A stretch of DNA of 64,000 nucleotides from Clostridiaceae bacterium 14S0207 (GTDB lineage Bacteria; Bacillota; Clostridia; Clostridiales; Clostridiaceae): positions 1,674,001 to 1,738,000 of the forward strand of contig CP026600.1 in the NCBI GenBank assembly GCA_003288255.1, written 5' to 3'. Under the pieces are notes generated by a model. It made no database searches and was not told the origin of the DNA. It worked only from the letters and a program-made list of their open reading frames with translations. Positions 57,437 to 64,000 of this stretch are shown piece after piece. Positions within the stretch are counted from its first letter, which is position 1. Every line of letters starts with the position of its first letter. The translations under genes were made by a program, and so were the position numbers.

Positions 57437-57777
57437 ACGAGATAAGTCTATAAGCCGAGTTCTGTATTTGATAGTCATCTATCTAGGCCTATTGTTACCA
57501 ATAGACTCAAGCGATACACCCGAAGACGGGACGGGCCGCCCCATATGTCTTCCTATTCGATCTTGCTCCAAGTGGGGTTTACATAGCCGCATAGTCACCT
57601 ATGCGCTGGTGAGCTCTTACCTCGCCTTTCCACCCTTACCAAAGAAACTTTGGCGGTATATCTCTGTTGCACTTTCCTTAGAGTCGCCTCCACTGGGAGT
57701 TACCCAGCACCCTGCCCTATGGAGCTCGGACTTTCCTCTCCTGACCTTGGTCAGCAGCGACTATCTGACTTACTCAC
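57437..57777 (-). ncRNA. rnpB: RNase P RNA (rnpB)
   Basis: On the minus strand the sequence contains GAGAGGAAAGTCCGAGCTCC, the universal RNase P RNA 5' signature. It also has ACTCCCAGTGGAGGCGACTC and the 3' segment ACAGAACTCGGCTTATAGAC. The ends pair as stem P1 (GAGTAAGTC with GACTTATCTC). Length is about 341 nt, normal for the bacterial ribozyme that matures tRNA 5' ends. A terminator follows and a sigma-A promoter precedes it. Ends are estimates within a few bases. Confidence 0.95.
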
Positions 57778-57784
57778 AATATTC

Positions 57785-57813
57785 ATGATATCATAAATTA
57801 TTTAAGAAATCAA
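57785..57813 (-). promoter_or_regulatory. Sigma-A promoter of rnpB
   Basis: On the minus strand TTGATT and TATCAT are separated by 17 bp, and the RNA begins about 7 bp downstream. Confidence 0.7.
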
Positions 57814-57869
57814 CGAGTTTATATTGTCTTTTTTTACATTTTATTACTTTTAGTCAATTTTAGCACATA

Positions 57870-58670
57870 TTAAAAATAATTATAAACATCTTTAGAAGTT
57901 TCTGCTAAAATAACTTGGTTATCTAAACCCATTTTTTCAATTTTCTTTTCTAATATTTTACTTACGACCTTCATAGCCGGCCATTCGGAATTAAAATGTC
58001 CTGCATCAATTAAAGCTACGTTTTGTTCATATAAATCACTTGCATAGTGATATGTTGTATCTCCTGTTATAATACAATCACATCCCAAATTTGTGGCTAA
58101 AGAAAAATAATCTGTTCCTGATCCATTTATTAATGCAATCTTTTTAATTTTTTTATTTAAATCTCCACTAAATCTTAATTGCTCAATATCATAAGCTTTT
58201 TTTACTTTTTTACAAATTTCTTTTAAAGTAAATTGTCCATTTACCTTGATTATCCTACCAATACCCATATCAGTATTTTCTTTTTTATCTATTACTTCAA
58301 ACTCTTTAAATCCTAGAAGTTCTACTGCAAAATCATTCAGTCCACCTTTAGTCGAATCTAGATTAGTATGTGCTGCATAAAGTGCTATGTCATTTTTTAT
58401 AAGACTTATGACTTTTTCTCCTTTTATTGTTTCTGAAGTTATAGACTTAGGCTTTATAAAAAATAATGGATGATGACTTAATATAAAATTACAATTTTTT
58501 TCTTTTGCTTCTTTTATGACTTCCACAGTACAATCTAAACATACCAATATATTATTTACTATATTTTCGGTATCTCCTACCATTAAACCTACATTATCAA
58601 AATCTTCTTTAAGTGTTAAAGGGGCATATTGTTCTATAATATCCATTAAATTTTTAACGGTTAAAGTCAT
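57870..58670 (-). CDS. Nif3-like dinuclear metal protein (YqfO)
   Basis: A 266-aa Nif3 family protein. The metal-binding residues lie in ILSHHPLFF (about 63-71), ALYAAHTNLDSTKGGLND (about 95-112) and DAGHFNSEWPAMK near the C-terminus. Hexameric Nif3 proteins occur in all domains; the activity is uncertain, with a GTP cyclohydrolase-like fold. It lacks the middle insert of the longer YqfO. It overlaps the end of trmK by 17 bp. Confidence 0.92.
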   Translation of the reverse strand: MTLTVKNLMDIIEQYAPLTLKEDFDNVGLMVGDTENIVNNILVCLDCTVEVIKEAKEKNCNFILSHHPLFFIKPKSITSETIKGEKVISLIKNDIALYAAHTNLDSTKGGLNDFAVELLGFKEFEVIDKKENTDMGIGRIIKVNGQFTLKEICKKVKKAYDIEQLRFSGDLNKKIKKIALINGSGTDYFSLATNLGCDCIITGDTTYHYASDLYEQNVALIDAGHFNSEWPAMKVVSKILEKKIEKMGLDNQVILAETSKDVYNYF

Positions 58671-59349
58671 TTAAACAACTCCTTAGCTTACTTAATTTTA
58701 TATTTAATTCTTTACGTCTTTTTATAGCATTATCAGTGTCTTCTATTATGTACTTCAAAATATTTTCATATTTATTAATTAAAAATATAATATATTCTTT
58801 TAAAATCAAATCTTTTTCTTTAAAAAGCTTTTCACTAATTTCATAATAAATAGGATCCACCTTTTTTTTATGAGTATCATATTTTATTTTAAATATCTCA
58901 TAAAATTTTCCATCCTCTATGCACATTTTTTCGTTTAAAATTTCAAATCCTTTATTATACAGATTTTTTCTAAATACATCTACATTTTGAACAGGTTGAA
59001 TTACTGCATATTTTAGGTTTTTAAACTTTTCTATATCATTTTCTATAATTTCTGTTATTAAGTCTCCTCCCATGCCCGCTATTACACATGCATCAACCTC
59101 ACCTTCAGAAACTACAGAAAATCCACCACCTAATCTACATATAATTTTATCACTTAATCTTTCCTTAAATATATTTTTTTCTGCTCGTTCAATAGGTCCT
59201 TTATTTATATCTCCTGCAATAGCTTTATTACAGATTCCTTTTTTCACTAAATATATAGGGATATATCCATGATCCGTGCCTATATCAACCATACTATCTC
59301 CATTTTCAATAAACGAAGCAATTATTCCCAATCTTTTACTTAATTCCAT
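58654..59349 (-). CDS. trmK: tRNA (adenine-22 N1)-methyltransferase TrmK
   Basis: A 231-aa SAM enzyme that methylates A22 of tRNA. It starts LSKRLGIIASFIENGDSMVDIGTDHGYIPIYLVKKG, with the SAM motif. VIAGMGGDLITEIIE and IQPVQNVDVFRKNLYNKGF follow, then a helical C-terminal region. The trmK-nif3 pair lies just downstream of sigA in many Firmicutes. Confidence 0.94.
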   Translation of the reverse strand: MELSKRLGIIASFIENGDSMVDIGTDHGYIPIYLVKKGICNKAIAGDINKGPIERAEKNIFKERLSDKIICRLGGGFSVVSEGEVDACVIAGMGGDLITEIIENDIEKFKNLKYAVIQPVQNVDVFRKNLYNKGFEILNEKMCIEDGKFYEIFKIKYDTHKKKVDPIYYEISEKLFKEKDLILKEYIIFLINKYENILKYIIEDTDNAIKRRKELNIKLSKLRSCLNDFNR

Positions 59350-59381
59350 TTAATCACCTTTTCATCTTAGAGTTTATATTT

Positions 59382-60278
59382 TTACAGATATACCGCTAAT
59401 ATCTTAAATTGTAATATTAAAAATGTTACAGATATAATAAGTGCTATATAAATGAATTTATACGTAGACTTTTTATCGTACTTTGCATTAAAATGAGCTG
59501 CAAAATACATGCAAAATATTAAAGCCATATTCAAAGCGCCATACATCATTTGCTGAAAAGCAAATTGTTTTCCTGTTCCTGTTCTAGTAGGATTAAAATT
59601 AACATCAAAACTTAAAGGCATTATGTTATGTAATTTTCCCTTTAAATAAAGAATAAAAGGAAAGATTACAAGTGCAAAACAAATTATTGTAGAACAAATT
59701 AATGGAATCATAAATACCTTATCATTATGGAGTGAAACTTTTCTTTTATTTTTTAAATTACTTACAGATAATTCAACTATACCCTTACTCTCTAAAAAAT
59801 TTATTATTTTTTCCGTTTTTTCTGGAGTAATAGCATAATTTATTTCTTTTGTCAATATTATAACAACATTTTTATTAGAAGTAATATACATTCTTGTAAG
59901 TCCTAATTTTTCAAGAAATGCTCTTCCCATAGCTATATCTTTAAAGGCAAAACCTGATAATTTTATTCCTTGCATTTCTTTTTCGGATGAAATTTTTTTA
60001 TATCCAATTATATCTTCAAAAGTTATTTTTACCTTTCTTAAGCCAAAAAAACTATTAATTAATATAAAATTATCATTTATCATATATCTTATTGTAAAAG
60101 TTGAAATTATGTAATAAGATTCATATAAATCTAATAAAATTAATAATAATTTTATTAAAATAACCATAGTATATGAAGTTAAATATATGCTAAGATAGAT
60201 TACAGTAATATTAATAAGTATCAATGCTATAATTATTAAAAATGTTTTAAAATTTTTATTTGGTTTATATTGTTTCAT
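59382..60278 (-). CDS. PH-domain membrane protein (YdbS-like)
   Basis: A 298-aa protein with two N-terminal membrane spans (about 12-55). A PH-like domain follows (TIRYMINDNFILINSFFGLRKVKITFEDIIGYKKI, about 60-95), a second soluble region to about 180, and three C-terminal spans. The function is unknown. It lies between sigA and trmK, in the same direction. Confidence 0.7.
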   Translation of the reverse strand: MKQYKPNKNFKTFLIIIALILINITVIYLSIYLTSYTMVILIKLLLILLDLYESYYIISTFTIRYMINDNFILINSFFGLRKVKITFEDIIGYKKISSEKEMQGIKLSGFAFKDIAMGRAFLEKLGLTRMYITSNKNVVIILTKEINYAITPEKTEKIINFLESKGIVELSVSNLKNKRKVSLHNDKVFMIPLICSTIICFALVIFPFILYLKGKLHNIMPLSFDVNFNPTRTGTGKQFAFQQMMYGALNMALIFCMYFAAHFNAKYDKKSTYKFIYIALIISVTFLILQFKILAVYL

Positions 60279-60375
60279 TCCATCACCTTCTTTCCTAACC
60301 GATACTATAATTTTACATTAAGTATATTCTTAATTCAAGTATATAAAAAATAAAGCACCCTATAGGTGCTATTAT

Positions 60376-61434
60376 CTAATCTAAATAATCTTTTAACTTT
60401 TTACTTCTACTTGGATGTCTAAGCTTTCTTAGTGCCTTAGCTTCTATTTGTCTAATTCTCTCTCTAGTAACATTAAACTCTTTACCTACTTCTTCTAATG
60501 TTCTAGCTCTTCCATCATCAAGTCCAAATCTCAATCTTAAAACTTTTTCTTCTCTAGGAGTTAATGTATCTAAAACATTAATTAATTGCTCCTTTAACAT
60601 TGTAAACGCCGCTGCTTCAGCTGGTGCTGGAGCTTCATCATCCGGAATAAAATCACCTAAATGGCTATCCTCTTCTTCTCCTATTGGAGTTTCTAAAGAT
60701 ACCGGCTCTTGTGCTATTTTCATTATTTCTCTAACTTTATCCACGGACATATCCATAACTTTAGCAATTTCTTCTGGTTGAGGGTCTCTTCCTAACTCTT
60801 GTAATAATTGTCGTGAAACTCTAATAAGTTTATTTATTGTTTCAACCATATGAACTGGGATTCTAATAGTTCTTGCCTGATCTGCAATAGCTCTTGTAAT
60901 TGCCTGTCTAATCCACCATGTTGCATAAGTACTGAATTTATATCCCTTTCTATAATCAAACTTTTCTACCGCTTTAATAAGTCCTAAATTTCCTTCTTGT
61001 ATTAAATCTAGGAATAACATTCCTCTACCCACATATCTCTTAGCTATACTAACAACTAATCTTAAGTTAGCTTCTGCTAATTTCTTTTTAGCATACTGAT
61101 CTCCATCCTCTATACGTTTAGCAAGAGATATTTCTTCTTCTGGACTTAAAAGAGGTACTTTTCCAATTTCTTTTAAATACATTCTAACAGGATCATCTAT
61201 AGCTATACCTTCTGGAACCGAAATATCAATTTCCTCTTCAACTTCTTCCTCTGCATTTCCTATAACATCTATATTCATACTTTCTAATACTTCATATATT
61301 TTTTCAATTTGCTCTGGATTTAAATCTACATCATCTAATTCATCCATTATCTCTTTATATGTTAGATTCCCCTTGGCTTTTCCTTTTTCCATAAGTTTTT
61401 TTACTAATTTCATTTTTTGTGCTTTATCCTTCAT
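60376..61434 (-). CDS. sigA: Housekeeping sigma factor SigA (RpoD)
   Basis: The 352-aa vegetative sigma factor. Region 1.2 is [33 protein letters not shown]. Region 2 contains [64 protein letters not shown]. Region 4 ends in the [33 protein letters not shown] helix-turn-helix. AGGGAGGG lies upstream. dnaG-sigA is the standard order. Confidence 0.98.
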   Translation of the reverse strand: MKDKAQKMKLVKKLMEKGKAKGNLTYKEIMDELDDVDLNPEQIEKIYEVLESMNIDVIGNAEEEVEEEIDISVPEGIAIDDPVRMYLKEIGKVPLLSPEEEISLAKRIEDGDQYAKKKLAEANLRLVVSIAKRYVGRGMLFLDLIQEGNLGLIKAVEKFDYRKGYKFSTYATWWIRQAITRAIADQARTIRIPVHMVETINKLIRVSRQLLQELGRDPQPEEIAKVMDMSVDKVREIMKIAQEPVSLETPIGEEEDSHLGDFIPDDEAPAPAEAAAFTMLKEQLINVLDTLTPREEKVLRLRFGLDDGRARTLEEVGKEFNVTRERIRQIEAKALRKLRHPSRSKKLKDYLD

Positions 61435-61456
61435 GCTATTCCCTCCTTCCGTAGTT

Positions 61457-61931
61457 TTATATTTCTCTAAGTTCTTCTTCTATTGTTAAAAGTTGCTCTG
61501 CATATTTTATTGATTCCTCAAACATTCCCTTTTCTTCAAAATGTTTCACCTTACTCATAATTTCTTTTTTCGACTCCTCTAACCTAGATTTTTTGATTTC
61601 TTTTACACAATCCTCTATAAAAATTTTTTTACTATCATCATTTTGTACATGTAGTACTTTTATTTCATTAATATTAATCCACTCTTTATTTGTTTCCAAA
61701 TCTTGACATAAAAATTCAACTTTCTTTTTTAGATCATTACTTTCTAACTCTTTATTACCTATTATAATTTCAAATATTTTTTATGTGATTCTTCTATAAT
61801 ATCTTCTACTTTTAATAAACTAATTATGTAATCTAAACATACCTTATTTAACATTAAATTCAAAATAGTACGCTCTGCTTTTACATAAGGCTCTTCTACA
61901 TATAATTTTGCCCCAATTTTTTCCTTTATAT
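61457..61931 (-). pseudogene. dnaG: DnaG C-terminal region in two shifted frames
   Basis: This region codes the rest of primase but not in the frame of the upstream part. A 57-codon frame starts at an ATG at 61935 (MNIKEKIGAKLYVEEPYVKAERTILNLML) and stops at 61762. A second frame, KIFEIIIGNKELESN, ends at 61457 with [16 protein letters not shown]. One extra A in the 7-A run at 61937-61943 and one in the 6-A run at 61777-61782 would restore a continuous 589-codon primase. That length is normal for DnaG. The helicase-binding domain lies here. Confidence 0.75.
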
Positions 61932-63224
61932 TCATATTTTTTTGAATTTACTGTTTTTCTGCATTTTTTCATTTAATAAGTCATATATTGCATTTTCATC
62001 TATTCCCGTATCTTCAGATATTCTTTTCACATAAAGATTTCTTTCCACAGGATCAAGTTCTATTAACATCTCACTTATATTTTTTATAAAATTCGAAAGT
62101 GATTTTTCATCCTTAAAATTTGTTTTTTGTTTAGCCCTATCAATTTTATATTGTGCTAATGGAAGTGCATTTTCTAATAACTTTTTAAAGCTGTCTCCTC
62201 CATGCTTTTTAACAAATTCATCTGGATCTTTTCCATCTGGAAATTTTATTATTCTAACTTCGAACCCCTCACTAACTAAAATATCTAATCCCCTAAGAGT
62301 AGCTATTTGCCCTGCAGCATCAGAATCATATGCAATATATACTTTATCAGCATATTTTTTCATAAGTTTTGCTTGGCCTACAGTAAGTGCTGTACCTAAT
62401 GATGCAACTACATTAGTTATACCTGCTTGATGTAATGCTATACAATCCATATACCCTTCTACCATAATTAAACTTTTAGTAGTATTATTTTTAATAGCAA
62501 AATTTAATCCATATAAATTAGTACCTTTATTGAAAATAATAGATTCTGGGGAATTTAAATATTTAGGTTTGGATTCATCTAATACCCTTCCTCCAAATCC
62601 TATAACCTTCCCCCTATAATTAAAAACAGGAAAAATTACTCTATTTCTAAATCTATCATAGTACTTACCATTCTTTCCCTTAGAGATAAGTCCTAATGAC
62701 AATATGTCAATCTCCGAGTAATTTTTACTTTTTAAATAATCATATAATCCCGTCCAATTATCCATTGCATAACCTAATCCAAAACTTGCTATAGTTTTTC
62801 CCGATAAACCTCTTTTATTTAAATATCCAATAATTGTTTTATTATTTCTTAGGTTATTGAAGAAAAATCTAGCAGCAGCTACATTTATATCATATAACTT
62901 TTTAGTAGAATTAGTACTTTGTTGATTTTTATTTGTAGTTATTTCTATATTTGCCTTTTCAGCTAAAATTTCACATGCTTCTGGAAAAGACAAATTTTTT
63001 GTCTTCATTAAAAATGTAATTACATTACCAGCTTCTCCACATCCAAAACACTTATATATCTGTTTGTCTTGAGAAACCGTAAAGGACGGAGTTTTCTCGT
63101 GATGAAAAGGACATAACCCAAGATAATTTCTTCCTGTTCTCTTAAGTCTTACACTTTCCGAAACTATATCAACTATATCATTTTCATCTTTTATTTTTTC
63201 AATTATTTCTTCAGGTATAAGCAA
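61932..63224 (-). CDS. dnaG: DNA primase (DnaG), zinc and catalytic domains
   Basis: The 430-aa frame holds the N-terminal and polymerase domains. The zinc motif LCPFHHEKTPSFTV and YKCFGCGEAGN lies at about 37-67. The TOPRIM core is MVEGYMDCIALHQAG and IAYDSDAAGQIA at about 252-302. It ends at KFKKI, about 160 codons short. The remaining C-terminal helicase-binding region is present downstream in other frames. It belongs with sigA in a macromolecular synthesis operon. Confidence 0.94.
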   Translation of the reverse strand: MLIPEEIIEKIKDENDIVDIVSESVRLKRTGRNYLGLCPFHHEKTPSFTVSQDKQIYKCFGCGEAGNVITFLMKTKNLSFPEACEILAEKANIEITTNKNQQSTNSTKKLYDINVAAARFFFNNLRNNKTIIGYLNKRGLSGKTIASFGLGYAMDNWTGLYDYLKSKNYSEIDILSLGLISKGKNGKYYDRFRNRVIFPVFNYRGKVIGFGGRVLDESKPKYLNSPESIIFNKGTNLYGLNFAIKNNTTKSLIMVEGYMDCIALHQAGITNVVASLGTALTVGQAKLMKKYADKVYIAYDSDAAGQIATLRGLDILVSEGFEVRIIKFPDGKDPDEFVKKHGGDSFKKLLENALPLAQYKIDRAKQKTNFKDEKSLSNFIKNISEMLIELDPVERNLYVKRISEDTGIDENAIYDLLNEKMQKNSKFKKI

Positions 63225-63632
63225 AAAACTCCCACCTAACTTTCAAAATTTAATTAATATGACTTATTTATTATTCGACAAAAATAAAAAATATCCTTCT
63301 CTAATTAATATATTTTTTAAACTATATTTGTCATATCTTTATATTCTTTGTCTTATTTAAAAGTTTTTATACAAGATTACATTTCTTTCACTCTATTCTT
63401 TCCCCTTTTCTATTTATACTATACCTTCTCACTGTATAAGAACAATATAAATTTAAAAGTTTAATAATTTATTTTTTATATTTTAATTTTAACTTTAATA
63501 ATTTATAAAAAAGTTTTTCTTAATTATTTTATTCTATATTAAAAGCAAAAATTCCTTTTTATAAAATAGTTATAATATCTTAATTTCTATAATATGTTAT
63601 ATAGAAGATTGTTTAAAAGGAGTTGGATTATA
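63225..63632. other. Divergent AT-rich gap between dnaG and the cotS-like gene
   Basis: This 408-bp gap between divergent genes holds AT-rich sequence with no open frame worth calling. A perfect Spo0A-box-like TTCGACA lies at 63274-63280, about 50 bp before dnaG. No clear -35/-10 pair was found. Confidence 0.6.
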
Positions 63633-64000
63633 ATGCCATATAAGGCTTCTAAATATACTGCTTATGGTGACTTAAGCGTTTCTAATGTAAAACTTAATGT
63701 ATTACCTTACTATAAACTTGAGAATAGTTCTATAGAAGAAATTAAATTTAAAGATACTGATAAACAAAGAGCTGTTTATAAAATTACATCAAATAATAAT
63801 TCTTACTGTTTAAAAAAAGTTTATTATGATGCTTCAAAACTTTTATTCGTATATTCTTCTGTAGAATGGTGGTATAGATGCGGTATTAATGTACCTAGAA
63901 TACTTCCAACAAAAAATAATGATAGATTTGTTAATTATAACGATATGCTTTTTATCCTAACACCATGGATTCTAGGTGAAAAATGTAACTATGATAATAA
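63633..64000 (+). CDS. CotS family spore coat protein, N-terminal part
   Basis: The gene runs off the right edge; about 122 residues are visible. They include YKLENSSIEEIKFKDTDKQRAVYKI, YCLKKVYYDASKLLFVYSSVEWWYRCGINVPRILPT and MLFILTPWILGEKC. This matches the CotS/CotI kinase-like spore coat family, in which the N-lobe Lys lies in the CLKK strand. AAAAGGAG lies 12 bp before the ATG. It is transcribed away from dnaG. Confidence 0.82.
   Translation, partial: MPYKASKYTAYGDLSVSNVKLNVLPYYKLENSSIEEIKFKDTDKQRAVYKITSNNNSYCLKKVYYDASKLLFVYSSVEWWYRCGINVPRILPTKNNDRFVNYNDMLFILTPWILGEKCNYDN

Noticed and set aside
57468-57788. Plus-strand open frame of 106 codons over rnpB
   Set aside because: It is antisense to RNase P RNA, whose conserved signatures and end pairing explain the sequence.
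61762-61935. The 57-codon frame after dnaG as an independent gene
   Set aside because: It has no ribosome site, and its sequence continues the expected primase order; a frameshift explains it better.
1-64000. tRNA or rRNA genes
   Set aside because: None recognised by eye on either strand; a tRNA scan would be needed to exclude a divergent one.

Overview
The window is low-GC, strongly AT-biased chromosomal DNA from an endospore-forming Firmicute, almost certainly Clostridium sensu stricto (the C. botulinum / C. novyi / C. tetani type of lineage; the species cannot be fixed from sequence reading alone). The reasons are the complete clostridial sporulation set (spoIVA, spoIIGA, sigE, sigG, sigK, a CotS-type gene), gene orders such as yicC-remA-gmk-rpoZ-coaBC-priA and alaS-ireB-ruvX-DUF1292-fur-rnjA, strong AGGAGG ribosome sites, frequent TTG/GTG starts and long A/T intergenic tracts. 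Nearly all genes lie on the minus strand, so gene order below follows transcription from high to low coordinates. The window is core chromosome; the only mobile element is one IS3-family insertion sequence.

Region by region: 1-3505 is the yicC-remA-gmk-rpoZ-coaBC housekeeping operon, ending in a terminator before priA. 3737-5290 is a purine permease under a guanine-type riboswitch. 5376-8019 holds an asparaginase and the spore coat morphogen spoIVA. 8333-11995 is DUF512-der-gpsA. 12110-20451 is phosphate acquisition: pgeF-phoP-phoR, then pstS-C-A-B-phoU with an extra PstS-like lipoprotein gene at the end and an 11-bp-phased PHO-box-like array in front. 20623-30625 is cell division and sporulation: a penicillin-binding protein, sigK, a divergent pilT, ftsA-ftsZ, spoIIGA-sigE, sigG, ylmC and nrdR. 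30690-33209 is tRNA wobble-uridine modification (trmR plus a U32 protein) and udk. 33250-41371 has typA, rnjA, fur, DUF1292, ruvX, ireB and alaS. 41524-48263 has a permease, iscR-iscS-iscU, mnmA with a second iscU, and rarA. 48549-51017 is a patch of small uncharacterised genes. 51158-56516 has a homocysteine methyltransferase, a 2-hydroxycarboxylate transporter, the IS3 element and an NhaC antiporter. 56723-57328 is a cysteine-rich putative spore-surface protein, followed by rnpB, nif3-trmK, a PH-domain membrane protein, sigA, dnaG and the start of a cotS-family gene.

Themes: five sigma factors (A, E, G, K and their activator SpoIIGA) lie in one window, so most of the sporulation cascade is visible, including a near-consensus sigma-F promoter before sigG and sigma-K-like promoters before sigK and the cysteine-rich gene. 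Phosphate sensing (PhoPR) sits directly upstream of its transporter. Fe-S cluster supply (IscRSU) sits beside the persulfide-using tRNA thiolase MnmA.

The points most worth a second look are: a dnaG reading frame broken twice in short A-runs; a 61-bp nested, perfectly centred palindrome at the iscR promoter; an IS3 element apparently inserted into the loop of a terminator; a Cys-rich spore-type protein whose N-terminal half resembles the C-terminal domain of cholesterol-dependent cytolysins; and a PilT ATPase with altered His-box and Walker B-region residues.
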